Source: Pseudomonadales bacterium (GTDB lineage Bacteria; Pseudomonadota; Gammaproteobacteria; Pseudomonadales; Azotimanducaceae). Taken from it: a stretch of 64,000 nt of DNA. The stretch lies in NCBI GenBank assembly GCA_022448085.1, contig JAKUTH010000006.1, positions 1-64,000 of the forward strand. The letters run 5' to 3'. Position numbers and translations under genes: made by a program. Under the pieces are notes generated by a model that saw nothing but the letters and a program-made list of their open reading frames with translations, ran no database searches and was not told the DNA's origin. Positions 27,324 to 36,208 of this stretch are shown piece after piece. Position 1 is the stretch's first letter. Every line of letters starts with the position of its first letter.

Positions 27324-28495
27324 CGGACGTTGCTAAGCCTAGGTAAGGTATTCACGCGTACCGGCATGCCGGGAAGCGGCTGGTCGATGGGGGTGATGGT
27401 GTAGCGATCCCCGTTAACTAGTCCGCCATCGACGTAGGCGTATTCCTCGTCTGTGCTGACGATTTGTACGTCGCGGGGGTAGATCTTCTGTTGCTCGTCA
27501 ATGATCCACAGCGTTTCACCACGCTGCAGCGCGTGGCGTGGAATGGTAAAGAGAGCGCCACCGAATCGACCCTGAATGCTTGCAGTCACGAAGGTTCCAA
27601 TACGGAGGAGTTCACCATTCCGACCGCTTTGGTTGTATGGGTCCTCGACCTGGGCCACCACGTACAACACTCGACTGGCGCTGTCGAAAACGCCCTCAGA
27701 ACGCACGATCAGGCCTTGCCATGTGTGTTGGATCTTTCCGGCTTGAGACGTCAGGGTCACCGGGAGGGGTAAACTCGACCCATCTGCCGATGGAAGATCG
27801 ACGAGAGCGAGTTCGCGTTGCGTAATCGGTAAACGAATCTCGGCGTAGTCGGTTGCGAATATTAGAGCGAGCTGGCTGCCGGTGTTGACGTATTGGCCTA
27901 CATCCGCACGTTTTTCTTGGACCATACCGTCGTAGGGTGCTCGAATGCTGGTTCGGTTGAGGTCTTCTTGAGCTTTCTCAAGCGCCGCTTCCGCCGAAAT
28001 CGATTCGGCAATGGCCTCAGCCAGTTGCGGTTTACGCAATGCCAGATCGGAGATCGGTCCTGTTGAGGCGTTCAAGTCTCGGAGTGTCTTCCAATCATCC
28101 AGCGCGAAATTCGCCAGCGCGTTTTCTTTAGCCACTTGTGTTTGGACCCGGGCGACATTGGCTTGTGCGCTTTTGAGCGCGGATTGATAATTTCTCGGAT
28201 CGATTCTTAGCAGCAGTTCGCCTTTGCGAAAAAAACCGCCCGCTACATAGTTCGATGCAACCTCGACGATTTGGCCAGAGACTTCCGAAACGAGATTCGA
28301 TTCGGTACGTGGAGTCACTGCGCCCTGCGTGTTGACACGAAAGAAAACGGGTTCGCGACGTGCCTCGATTGCATCGACCAAAAGTACTGGGATCTCTCGT
28401 TCCATTTGTGTCGGAGCAGCGCGTGTTTGAACCATAACGAATGCCCCGCCAACAGCAGACGCGAGGATGGCGATCGATATCAACCAGGTCTTCAT
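27320..28495 (-). CDS. RND efflux periplasmic adaptor (membrane fusion protein)
   Basis: 391 residues. An N-terminal signal/anchor (about 5-25) is followed by the lipoyl/hairpin/barrel layout of HlyD-type adaptors: VSEVSGQIVEVASNYV, RKGELLLRIDPRNY, a helical hairpin, then IRAPYDGMVQEKRADVGQYV. It bridges the RND pump and an outer-membrane channel. The promoter about 110 bases upstream carries two matching palindromes, which indicates repression by a regulator not encoded next door. Confidence 0.93.
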   Translation of the reverse strand: MKTWLISIAILASAVGGAFVMVQTRAAPTQMEREIPVLLVDAIEARREPVFFRVNTQGAVTPRTESNLVSEVSGQIVEVASNYVAGGFFRKGELLLRIDPRNYQSALKSAQANVARVQTQVAKENALANFALDDWKTLRDLNASTGPISDLALRKPQLAEAIAESISAEAALEKAQEDLNRTSIRAPYDGMVQEKRADVGQYVNTGSQLALIFATDYAEIRLPITQRELALVDLPSADGSSLPLPVTLTSQAGKIQHTWQGLIVRSEGVFDSASRVLYVVAQVEDPYNQSGRNGELLRIGTFVTASIQGRFGGALFTIPRHALQRGETLWIIDEQQKIYPRDVQIVSTDEEYAYVDGGLVNGDRYTITPIDQPLPGMPVRVNTLPRLSNVR

Positions 28496-28592
28496 GAGCG
28501 ACTTTGCATCCGATTAATTGAACAACTAGTGATCGAGACGCCGATACTGCGCGAATACGACACGTGAATTCGTCCTCAACAAGTAAAAATAA

Positions 28593-28610
28593 TGTAACGT
28601 ATACGTTACA
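28593..28610. promoter_or_regulatory. Operator 1 of the RND pump operon
   Basis: TGTAACGTATACGTTACA is a perfect 18-base palindrome. It covers the predicted transcription start just downstream of the -10 box. The arms GTAAC-N6-GTTAC recur in operator 2, with centres 34 bases apart, about three helical turns. This suggests a dimeric repressor of TetR or MarR type binding both sites. Confidence 0.75.
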
Positions 28611-28637
28611 TATACTAAACTCAGAAGGTAACGTCAA
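28609..28637 (-). promoter_or_regulatory. Sigma-70 promoter of the RND pump operon
   Basis: On the minus strand a -35 TTGACG (28632-28637), a 17-base spacer and a -10 TATATG (28609-28614) form a good vegetative promoter. Transcription would start near 28602 and leave a leader of about 107 bases before the adaptor ATG. The -35 lies inside operator 2 and the start inside operator 1. Confidence 0.65.
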
Positions 28638-28643
28638 GGTTAC
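28628..28643. promoter_or_regulatory. Operator 2 of the RND pump operon
   Basis: GTAACGTCAAGGTTAC repeats the arms and spacing of operator 1 (GTAAC-N6-GTTAC) with an imperfect centre, and it encloses the -35 box. The weaker symmetry suggests a lower-affinity site filled cooperatively (inference). Confidence 0.7.
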
Positions 28644-28729
28644 ATCGTGGTGAATCTCCAACGCGCCCAATACGGAGTGTTAACCAACAGCCACAAAGCT
28701 CCCAGGACGGGATTAGCCCTTGAAAATGG

Positions 28730-29848
28730 TCACAATCGGCCTTTGTCGAGTTCGAAGCGGCCGCGTGCGAGGTTGAGACGTAGCACGTCGCTCGCACCTT
28801 CCGCGAGCCTCAGTGCGCGAACGCGTCGATAGAGTATCTCAAGTGGATGGCCTGACCGAAGCGCAATTCCGCCGACCAGTTGGATTCCCCAATCAACGAT
28901 GTCGCCAATCGCTTCGGTCGCAAAGACTTTACAAGCGATGCCTTCATTGACGATGTTTTCGCCCGTGTCGCCGAGCCTGGCGGTCCGATACACCATGCTC
29001 CGCGCCGCAAACGCTTTGATGCGCATGTCTGCGTAACGTATTCGAACGCCCTCCCGCGAACTCAGAGGCTCGCCACTTCGGTGGGGTGCTGCGAGATGCT
29101 TTTCCACAAAATCAATGACCCAACGCGCGAGACCGACGCTATCAGCGGCAAAGGCGAGCCGGGTGTTACCGATTTGGCCTAGTGCACGCGGCATACCCTC
29201 GCCCGGCTTGCCGATGATATGAGTTTCTGGGACAACGACGTTGTGAAATTCGATGTATGCGTGCTGCGTTCCGTCGACGGACCCAAATGTATTTTTGATC
29301 ACGACGCCCTCGAACGAAGTGTCGATCAAGACCATGGCCGGACCGTGGCCTTCAATTTCCACCAACGTATTGACGAAATCGGCGTCTGCGCCTCCCGTGA
29401 CATAAGATTTCTGGCCGTTTATCGTGAGCTCGTCCTCCTCAAGGGTTGCCCACGTAGCGCGTTCGGCAGAGTCCGGTTCCGTAAATCCGAACGCGCCACG
29501 CTTTTCTCCGGCGAGCACGGGAGCAAGGTAATCACTTTTTAGCGGTTCTTCGACACCGACAAGAACGCCGGGTCCGGGGCCGAAAATTCCTGACAAGTGT
29601 GAAAGATTCATTGATCCAAGTGCGTCGCGCACGACGGTGAGTTCGAGAAGGGAGGCAGCGCTACCACCGAATTCTTTCGGTTGTGTCATGCCAAACAGAC
29701 CGAGTTTCTTGGATGACTCGACGATCACACGGTGGCGCTCCGAAGAACTTAAGGAGCTGTCAGCCAGCGTCGGTGAAAGAACGTTGTTTCCAAGATCGAC
29801 GACGTCATCACGCAAACGGATGAGTTCACTTGAGAGTAGTTCTGGCAT
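28730..29848 (-). CDS. Acyl-CoA dehydrogenase family protein
   Basis: 372 residues with the three-domain acyl-CoA dehydrogenase layout: helical N-terminus, beta domain (GAFGFTEPDSAERATWATLE, then INGQKSYVTGGADADFVN), and helical C-terminus. The catalytic Glu is normally in the last third, and AEGASDVLRLNLARG near the end is in the family style. It is an FAD enzyme that desaturates an unknown acyl-CoA. The start lies nine bases downstream of the small membrane-anchored protein gene, so the two may be cotranscribed. Confidence 0.92.
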   Translation of the reverse strand: MPELLSSELIRLRDDVVDLGNNVLSPTLADSSLSSSERHRVIVESSKKLGLFGMTQPKEFGGSAASLLELTVVRDALGSMNLSHLSGIFGPGPGVLVGVEEPLKSDYLAPVLAGEKRGAFGFTEPDSAERATWATLEEDELTINGQKSYVTGGADADFVNTLVEIEGHGPAMVLIDTSFEGVVIKNTFGSVDGTQHAYIEFHNVVVPETHIIGKPGEGMPRALGQIGNTRLAFAADSVGLARWVIDFVEKHLAAPHRSGEPLSSREGVRIRYADMRIKAFAARSMVYRTARLGDTGENIVNEGIACKVFATEAIGDIVDWGIQLVGGIALRSGHPLEILYRRVRALRLAEGASDVLRLNLARGRFELDKGRL

Positions 29849-29857
29849 AGTCAGCTC

Positions 29858-30220
29858 CTAGATCGCCGGTGCGATCGCCATCACAGCAATTAAAAAGACA
29901 AGCAAGACCATCGCGATGAAAGCGTAGTAAAGCCAAGATTCTCGGCGCACTTGCTGGTCGATCAAGTGCTCGATTTCGGTGACTGTGCGGGCCGTTGCCG
30001 TGGTTGTCAGTCGATAACGGGTTAGACCGTCGCGTTGTCCCGGCAGCTTGACGAATAGCTCCGGGATCTGGTCCATTCTCGCAACAACGTCGAGCATGGG
30101 AATTCCGGTCATACGTGAAAGTTCTTTGGGATGTAACCCTTGCCCCGGATGATCCAAAAAGCTCTGATACAACGCCAGTATCCGTTGGTTTTTCCCGCGG
30201 AAACGAAACGAATAAATCAT
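29858..30220 (-). CDS. Small C-tail-anchored protein of unknown function
   Basis: 120 residues. The first 90 look like a small winged-helix-like soluble domain (LYQSFLDHPGQGLHPKELSR, MTGIPMLDVVARMD). A single hydrophobic helix at about 98-118 (YYAFIAMVLLVFLIAVMAIA) ends the protein, so it is probably tail-anchored with the domain in the cytoplasm. I do not recognise the family. It lies between cmoB and the acyl-CoA dehydrogenase on the same strand, with a GC-rich hairpin (30231-30256) ahead of its start. Confidence 0.6.
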   Translation of the reverse strand: MIYSFRFRGKNQRILALYQSFLDHPGQGLHPKELSRMTGIPMLDVVARMDQIPELFVKLPGQRDGLTRYRLTTTATARTVTEIEHLIDQQVRRESWLYYAFIAMVLLVFLIAVMAIAPAI

Positions 30221-30369
30221 CGCGGTAGGCCGGTCGAGTCGAGCGGTTCTCGACCGATAAAGTGTCTGGAAAATCCACTCATCAGCAACGTGAATGCCTC
30301 AACAATTGGCGTGTTCGATCTCTTAGTGTGGATAATGGATTTGAATAGTCAACCGAGCGCGGAGTCCTG

Positions 30370-31278
30370 TTAGATCCGAACGGCGATAATCGTCGCCCGA
30401 ACGGGAGCCCCATACCCCTCGACGGTCTCGAGCGCATTTTGATCGGAAAGTGCCTTGGCTAATGATTCGAATGGCATGTTGTCAGTGCTCCGTTGCTCGA
30501 GTGTTCGCGTCAGCGAGACGTTCTTGACGTCGACGTCGTTGAACCCCAATGCTTCTAGGTCATGGCAGAGATCCGCGATGGAAGGGATTTGGACGTTCTT
30601 CATGCGCGCATAACGTTCGTTCGGAACGAGAGTCGTGGGGTAGACGAGGGTTTCTAAGACCAAGGTCCCGCCGGGTGAAAGCAGCTTGCAGACTGCATCA
30701 AGGTGGGCCTCGGGATTCGTTTGGTGGTAGAGGACGCCCATCGAGAAAACAACGTCGTAGAGCCTTTGCGCGCTGAATTCCTCCAGCCGAAGGGGCAGGA
30801 TCGCCTGTTGATTGCCCATGTATTGAGCAAATAGTGCGTGCTGAAGAACGAAAAGGAGGGTTGAGTCGATACCGGTGACCGACGAAGCCCCCGCTTCGAG
30901 CATACGCCACCCGTAATAGCCATTACCGCAGCCCACGTCGAGAACTGAACGGCCGTGGAGATCGATGTGTGATCGGACGCGCTCCCATTTGAGATCGGAC
31001 CGCCATTCGCTGTTGATCGGGCGGCCGAACAGCCGAAAAGGGCCTTTTCGCCAGGGTGCAAGGGTTTGGATGCAACGATCGATAACGTCGTTATCGTTGA
31101 TTTCCCGGGCGTCCCCGATCGTCACTATGTTTCCAAGGGATACGTGCTTCGGTGCGGTGTTGGGAAGTAAATCAATGACCTCGAGCCAACGTGGCAAATC
31201 GCCATGATTGAGGTCGTCGATAGAAATATTGAGGCCTTGGCTTCTCCATGAGGTCTCGAGATATTGGGCTACACGCAT
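30370..31278 (-). CDS. cmoB: tRNA 5-carboxymethoxyuridine-34 synthase CmoB
   Basis: 302 residues. The SAM-type Rossmann motif is SVLDVGCGNGYYGWRM, with CmoB-specific stretches APWRKGPFRLFG before it and FSMGVLYHQTNPEAHL after it. CmoB transfers the carboxymethyl group from carboxy-SAM to 5-hydroxyuridine at the wobble position of several tRNAs. It directly follows cmoA with three bases between, the standard gammaproteobacterial arrangement. It is slightly shorter at the N-terminus than the E. coli protein. Confidence 0.95.
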   Translation of the reverse strand: MRVAQYLETSWRSQGLNISIDDLNHGDLPRWLEVIDLLPNTAPKHVSLGNIVTIGDAREINDNDVIDRCIQTLAPWRKGPFRLFGRPINSEWRSDLKWERVRSHIDLHGRSVLDVGCGNGYYGWRMLEAGASSVTGIDSTLLFVLQHALFAQYMGNQQAILPLRLEEFSAQRLYDVVFSMGVLYHQTNPEAHLDAVCKLLSPGGTLVLETLVYPTTLVPNERYARMKNVQIPSIADLCHDLEALGFNDVDVKNVSLTRTLEQRSTDNMPFESLAKALSDQNALETVEGYGAPVRATIIAVRI

Positions 31279-31281
31279 GAA

Positions 31282-32001
31282 CTATGAAGTGGCGAGGATC
31301 GAGATCCAGTTGAGGCATCGAAACCAGATACGGCAATGGGTAAACCCCGCATCGTTGAGTCGAGCCAAGATCATATCTTGCGTATCGATCTTCATAACGT
31401 TTTCGAGCGCCGCGCGTTTTTGGCTTATCTCAAGGTCGCTGTAACCGTTTTCGCGTTTAAAGTCGACGTGTAATTCGGCGAATTCTTTGTCGTCATCGAT
31501 TTTTTCAGAGACTAGGAAAACGCCCTCCGGCCTGAGCCCGTTAAGAACGTTCCTCAAAAAAGCGAGGCGATCTTCGGGAGGGAGGAACTGGAGAGTGAAA
31601 TTCGCCACGACGAAGGACGCGTCGACGTATTCGATGTCCCTGATATCCGCATGCTGAAACGAAAGCCTTGGATCAACTAAGTTGGCGCTCGCGGCCGCAA
31701 TCATGGGTGCGGAGCTGTCGACCGCCACGATCTTGCATTCGCGATCACCAATAGCTTTCAAAATCGAAGCGGTGGTCGCGCCACGCGAACACCCGAGGTC
31801 GTAACACATGGTGCTCGGTTGTAAACGTTTCGCCGCGATAAGCCCGGTCATGTCGATAACACTTTGGTATCCGGGAATTGAGCGGCGGATCATATCCGAG
31901 AACACTTTAGTGACCGAATCGTCGAATGCGAACGGATCGATCTGCTCTCTCTTATTCTGATACAGGCCGTCCGTCACAATTCTGTCTTTCGTGATTGTCA
32001 T
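31282..32001 (-). CDS. cmoA: Carboxy-SAM synthase CmoA
   Basis: 239 residues from ATG 32001 (MTITKDRIVTDGLYQ); a GTG six codons earlier is also in frame. Family stretches are DRIVTDGLYQNKREQIDPFA, MIRRSIPGY and YDLGCSRGATT. It makes carboxy-S-adenosylmethionine from SAM and prephenate for CmoB, the next gene. The pair is a useful marker for Gammaproteobacteria. Confidence 0.96.
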   Translation of the reverse strand: MTITKDRIVTDGLYQNKREQIDPFAFDDSVTKVFSDMIRRSIPGYQSVIDMTGLIAAKRLQPSTMCYDLGCSRGATTASILKAIGDRECKIVAVDSSAPMIAAASANLVDPRLSFQHADIRDIEYVDASFVVANFTLQFLPPEDRLAFLRNVLNGLRPEGVFLVSEKIDDDKEFAELHVDFKRENGYSDLEISQKRAALENVMKIDTQDMILARLNDAGFTHCRIWFRCLNWISILATS

Positions 32002-32109
32002 GGTAGGATCGCCGGTCACCCAAGCCTACCCTATTGTATATGGACGCTCTGGACCGAAGCAGTCCCGGCCTGCACATCGGGCTCAATGTCGACAGAAGCG
32101 CACTGGCCC

Positions 32110-32583
32110 ATGGATAGGCAGAAATTCCGCGAAGGGATGGGCCAGTTTACGACCGGAGTCGTAGTCGTGACAGGGATCGAGTCGGGCTCCTTGGTTGGTT
32201 TTGCGGCGCAGTCTTTTGTCTCGTTATCACTCGAACCGCCGTTGGTATCGATATCTCCACAGATCGCAAGTACGAGTTGGCCACGTATTCGAGAAGGGCG
32301 TGATTTTTGCATTAATGTTCTAGCCGAGGGTCAACGCGATGTGAGTGAGGCGTTTGCGGTCGTCGGTGAAGTAGCGGCGATTGGATGGCAGCCGTCAGAC
32401 GTTACTGGAATGCCCATCGTAGAGGGGTCTATTGCGCACATCGATTGTAGGTTTCGTACCGAACACGAAGCGGGTGATCACACCATCGTGATCGCAGACG
32501 TTATCGACCTGGAAGTACACGATCAGACAAGACGTCCTCTGGTGTATTTTCGCGGAAGTTACGGTGGGTTTGCACCGGACTGA
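32110..32583 (+). CDS. Flavin reductase domain protein
   Basis: ATG 32110 (MDRQKFREGMGQFTTGVVVV) fits the family start better than the in-frame ATG 32086. The roughly 157-residue protein has the FMN-binding split-barrel core (GFAAQSFVSLSLEPPLVSI, FCINVLAEGQ, VYFRGSYGGF) of flavin reductases that supply reduced flavin to two-component monooxygenases. Divergent from cmoA and followed by converging SDR and LLM oxidoreductase genes. The partner monooxygenase is not obvious; the LLM protein nearby is one possibility. Confidence 0.88.
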   Translation: MDRQKFREGMGQFTTGVVVVTGIESGSLVGFAAQSFVSLSLEPPLVSISPQIASTSWPRIREGRDFCINVLAEGQRDVSEAFAVVGEVAAIGWQPSDVTGMPIVEGSIAHIDCRFRTEHEAGDHTIVIADVIDLEVHDQTRRPLVYFRGSYGGFAPD

Positions 32584-32625
32584 ACGACGCTCCATTATCA
32601 CGATTGCAAACGTTCTATGTCGGCC

Positions 32626-33294
32626 TTACGAAAGTCCCTCGACCGGAATGGCGGCGCCGTGGATCGGATCCGCGGCTTCCGAGGCAAGGAAACGAACGAC
32701 CTTTGCGAGCGCATTAGGCGCTACCCACTGATCAAAATTTGCGTTTGGCATATCGGCCCGGTTGCGTTCGGTATCGATGATGCTCGGTAGTATGCAGTTA
32801 ACGTTAATGCCTGTTTCTTTAAGTTCGTCGGCGAGGCTTTCCGTCAGGCGGATCACGACGCTCTTAGAAGCCGCGTAGGCGGCCATTGATGCGCTTCCAC
32901 GGAGTCCCGCCCGGGCACCGATATTAATGATCTTGCCGGACTTTCTTTCGACCATACGAGGAACCACGGCTCGCGCCATGTTCAACACAGTCCGGGTATT
33001 AAGATTGAACATGAAATCCCAGGTTTCGTCGCTGGTGTCCGCAACTGAGTCTCCCATGGTGAATCCGCCCGCAATGTTGGCAAGGACGTCGATGGCACCG
33101 ACAGACTTGACCACTTGCGCAGCTCCCTCGGGATCAATTAAATCGGCTTGGCGCGTCTCGTATGCGGCTTCGAAGGGGATCACGTCGACGCCGATGACGC
33201 GTGCGCCGCTCCTGTGGAAAATATTTGCGACTGCCTGACCGAGTGCCCCTGCGGCGCCGGTTACGACCACAGTTTTGTTATCGAATTCACTCAT
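32626..33294 (-). CDS. Short-chain dehydrogenase/reductase
   Basis: 222 residues with the SDR glycine motif VVVTGAAGALGQAV, the NAG-equivalent ANIAGG, catalytic Tyr and Lys in YAASKS and the stretch INVNCILPSIIDTERNR. An NAD(P)-dependent oxidoreductase of unknown substrate. It sits 19 bases downstream of the LLM oxidoreductase on the same strand, in a cluster with an enoyl-CoA hydratase, so it may act on an acyl-CoA or terpenoid intermediate. Confidence 0.92.
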   Translation of the reverse strand: MSEFDNKTVVVTGAAGALGQAVANIFHRSGARVIGVDVIPFEAAYETRQADLIDPEGAAQVVKSVGAIDVLANIAGGFTMGDSVADTSDETWDFMFNLNTRTVLNMARAVVPRMVERKSGKIINIGARAGLRGSASMAAYAASKSVVIRLTESLADELKETGINVNCILPSIIDTERNRADMPNANFDQWVAPNALAKVVRFLASEAADPIHGAAIPVEGLS

Positions 33295-33313
33295 TCATTT
33301 TTCCCATTGAGCG

Positions 33314-34183
33314 TCACGCTAGTGCCTCAAGCACGCGCCAATCGATGTCTCCCATTCTCCCCTCGGGATGAATAGGTTGAACACACACGTGCGAAGCTCC
33401 GGCATCGTAGTGTTCTTGCACGCGGTTTTTGATTGCATCGATTTCTCCCCATGCAAAGGTCGCATCGATGAACGTGTCGGAACCGTCACCGTCGATGTCC
33501 GCTTCACCAAGACCCATGCGGAGCCAATTGTTTCGGTAATTGGGGAGCCGCTGGTAAGTCTGGGCGGCCTTTCGCGCGATGTCCCTGGCTTTTGCTGGGT
33601 CGGTTTCGAAAATGACTTTCTGCTCGACGCAAAGAAGTCTGTCCGGACCCATCACGTCTCTCGCCATTTTGGTATGGGACGGTGACGTGAAATAGGGGTG
33701 AGCGCCGTCACATTTTTCCGAAGAAAGCTCTAACATTTTTGGTCCGAGGGCAGCGATAACCGTCGGTGGCTTGTCCTTGGGAGGTGGACCCGTATATGGG
33801 GAGGCGGCCATCTTGTCGAGGTAATCGCGCATGGTCGCGACAGGCGGGCCGTAAGTCAGTCCGCGCAATCCTTCCACGAGGGGTTTATGGGAGACGCCTA
33901 AACCGAGGAGGAATCGATTGTCGGACTGCTCAGCCAGGGTGTTTTGAGCGGCTAGCGTAACGCCCGGCTCTCGGTGGTAAATATTGGCGATGCCTGTTGC
34001 GATGATGAGGGAGGAGGTATTTGCGAGCAACCACGCTGCATGAACGAATGGATTGCGGCCGACGGTCTCTGGTATCCATAACGCGGAAAATCCCAAATCT
34101 TCGATGCGTTTTGCCGTATCGGCAGCTAAAGGCGCCGCCATTCGATCAGTAAAGAACCACACTCCGAGTTTTGAAAGATCCAT
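33314..34183 (-). CDS. LLM-class (TIGR03620-like) flavin-dependent oxidoreductase
   Basis: 289 residues from ATG 34183 (MDLSKLGVWFFTDRMAAP); the open frame extends upstream into the neighbouring gene. Luciferase-like TIM barrel features include GFSALWIPETVGRNPF and FLLGLGVSHKPLVEGLRG. The closest remembered group is the TIGR03620 set of F420-dependent oxidoreductases, mostly actinobacterial. Cofactor use here (F420 or FMN) is not decided by the sequence. Confidence 0.85.
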   Translation of the reverse strand: MDLSKLGVWFFTDRMAAPLAADTAKRIEDLGFSALWIPETVGRNPFVHAAWLLANTSSLIIATGIANIYHREPGVTLAAQNTLAEQSDNRFLLGLGVSHKPLVEGLRGLTYGPPVATMRDYLDKMAASPYTGPPPKDKPPTVIAALGPKMLELSSEKCDGAHPYFTSPSHTKMARDVMGPDRLLCVEQKVIFETDPAKARDIARKAAQTYQRLPNYRNNWLRMGLGEADIDGDGSDTFIDATFAWGEIDAIKNRVQEHYDAGASHVCVQPIHPEGRMGDIDWRVLEALA

Positions 34184-34193
34184 GAAGCGATTC

Positions 34194-34997
34194 CTATGTC
34201 CCGGTGAATTGCCCGACGCGGCGTTCGGCGACTGCTTTGATACCCTCCTCAGCGTCATTTGTTGCCCGCAACCATTGTTGCTCGGACAGTTCGTGATCCG
34301 TCGCTTTGTCGATTCTTTCGGCGAGTCCTTGGCGTGCCGTTGCACGTACGGATACGATCGCGAGGGGCGCATTTACGGCAATTTCACTCGCAAACTCAAC
34401 TGCACGATCCCTGAGTCCCTTTTGCTCAACGAGTTCGTCGATCAACCCCATTTCCAGGGCCTGTTCTCCCTTGAGACGACGACCTGTCAGGAACATCAAA
34501 TTAGCCGCCTGCTGACCCACGATGGCGGGGAGTGTGACGGTAAGGCCAAATCCAGGATGAATGCCGAGTTTGGCGAAATTCGCCGCAAACCTAGCTTCCG
34601 GAGATGCGATTCTGAAATCGGCGACGAGCGAGAGTCCGAGACCCCCACCGATGGCGGCGCCCTGAACTGCCGCGACGATGGGCTTTCGTGCTGAGAATAG
34701 TCGGACGCCCTCGCGATAGAGCGTGCCGGTGGTGTTCATGAAGCCTTCCTCGGTAAATTCAGCGCTCGCGGACGTATCACTTCCACCGCTACCAAAATTG
34801 GCACCGGCACAGAATGACTTACCTTCGGACGCGAGCACGATGGCTCTGCAGGCAGGGTCGTTGTCTAGGGTGTCGAAGGCATTCGCGATTTGTCGAATAA
34901 GGCTTACATCGAAGAAATTGTGTGGTGGTCGTTGGATTTCGACGACCGCGACGTGGTCGTTCAGGGTCACCGAGATATCGTCGTATTGATTCGTCAT
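34194..34997 (-). CDS. Enoyl-CoA hydratase/isomerase family protein
   Basis: 267 residues. The crotonase-fold oxyanion region is VAAVQGAAIGGGLGLSLVADF, and SFCAGANFGSGG forms the first part of the site. A Glu/Asp catalytic residue falls in the usual region (KLGIHPGFGLT), though the residue after the pocket varies. It would hydrate or isomerise an enoyl-CoA. It is the first gene of a same-strand run with the LLM oxidoreductase and SDR genes. Confidence 0.9.
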   Translation of the reverse strand: MTNQYDDISVTLNDHVAVVEIQRPPHNFFDVSLIRQIANAFDTLDNDPACRAIVLASEGKSFCAGANFGSGGSDTSASAEFTEEGFMNTTGTLYREGVRLFSARKPIVAAVQGAAIGGGLGLSLVADFRIASPEARFAANFAKLGIHPGFGLTVTLPAIVGQQAANLMFLTGRRLKGEQALEMGLIDELVEQKGLRDRAVEFASEIAVNAPLAIVSVRATARQGLAERIDKATDHELSEQQWLRATNDAEEGIKAVAERRVGQFTGT

Positions 34998-35092
34998 GTA
35001 AGCGTCTCCCCGCGTTCGAGCAGAGCATGGTAGCAGCAGACAATGGGGAACAGGAACGGTCGACGAAGAGACGTTAAGCTGCCCGTTCTCGA

Positions 35093-36208
35093 CTACGAGA
35101 CGGAGGAGTCGTTACGCATTTCGGTTGAAGAGACATCGACGCGAAAATCTTGCTCAGACACACCCTCAGAGATTCTATTGAGCGGGTCCGGAAGCGATAA
35201 GTCGTTCAGTGTTTCGAAGCCACGCTCGCCCAAACGACCGTAGACAAGAAATTGAGTACCTAAGTTTTCGAGTTCGTCGAGGGCAGCGTCTCGCGCCACG
35301 CTATCAGCGTAGTAGCGGGCCTCGCCAATCCGCTTGATGGTATCTGTGCCGACTACAAAAGTTACACCGTTCCCTCGACCCAACAAGTTTGCCTTTTCAA
35401 CGAATGTGGGTGTGTTGGTCAGAACAAATTCGGACTCGGTGAATTGTTCGCGACGGCGAGCCAACTCGATGAAATCGAGGGGCGGTTTGTCAACGTTACG
35501 CACACACAGTTCGAACTGGACCGGCTGCCCAATGCGGCGGCTTGCATCGGTTCGCATTTGTACGTGTCCGTCATGCAATGGGTCGAAAGAACCCGGTAGA
35601 AAAGCGGCTCCTGGCGTCCCGCAAACACCACCCGAACCATCGAATAACGCAACGACGTCTGCCGGTGCCGTTTCGACAAAGTCACGCGTCGTTATTTCGA
35701 GGGGGGTACTCCCGAGTCCAAGGGAACGAGCTAGCAGGTTGACTGCCGCGTCTGCCACAACGCGTTCCTCTGAGTCTCTCGTTCGAGCACCTTTGCGTAG
35801 CTCCGCGAACCACGTTTGTGTCGTTGTGCGCGTTTGCATCGCGATATGGGCTCTGTGTATTCCTCGCTTATTCGTCACGCTAGCTAAACTTGCGGTGATG
35901 GCGAATCCGAAGGCTTCGGCATCGGCTTTTCCAGACGTGGCCGACAGGGTTGAGGCGCGCAGATACGCACCAACCGCCATCCTTCGGGCTGTTTCGTCAC
36001 TGCAGGCACCGATATCACTGCTCCCGACCATGTCAGCGCGAGCTTCGGACGAGTAGGGTATTTGGGCTTCGAGCACTGTATTTGACGCACCGGGGACCGT
36101 TAGTAAGTCCGAAAGAAAAAGCGAACCACCACCAGTGACATAGAAAACGCCTTGTTGTGGCGCGTCGTGAATTTTGCGAACCGTGATGTTGCGTTGGTCA
36201 CGTTTCAC
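35093..36208 (-). CDS. Fusion of a CinA-like amidase domain and a nucleotidyltransferase domain
   Basis: 371 residues from GTG 36208, which overlaps the stop of the upstream hydrolase (GTGA). Residues about 20-165 resemble the CinA C-terminal (NMN deamidase) fold (VTGGGSLFLSDLLTVPGAS, then ARRMAVGAY), but the usual ESCTGG active-site stretch is altered. Residues about 200-371 form an HIGH-type nucleotidyltransferase: FLPGSFDPLHDGHVQM carries HDGH (212-215), and VSSTEMR near the end matches the ISSTxxR signature. A role in nicotinamide-nucleotide salvage or a related cofactor pathway is inferred from the domain pairing. Confidence 0.75.
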   Translation of the reverse strand: MKRDQRNITVRKIHDAPQQGVFYVTGGGSLFLSDLLTVPGASNTVLEAQIPYSSEARADMVGSSDIGACSDETARRMAVGAYLRASTLSATSGKADAEAFGFAITASLASVTNKRGIHRAHIAMQTRTTTQTWFAELRKGARTRDSEERVVADAAVNLLARSLGLGSTPLEITTRDFVETAPADVVALFDGSGGVCGTPGAAFLPGSFDPLHDGHVQMRTDASRRIGQPVQFELCVRNVDKPPLDFIELARRREQFTESEFVLTNTPTFVEKANLLGRGNGVTFVVGTDTIKRIGEARYYADSVARDAALDELENLGTQFLVYGRLGERGFETLNDLSLPDPLNRISEGVSEQDFRVDVSSTEMRNDSSVS

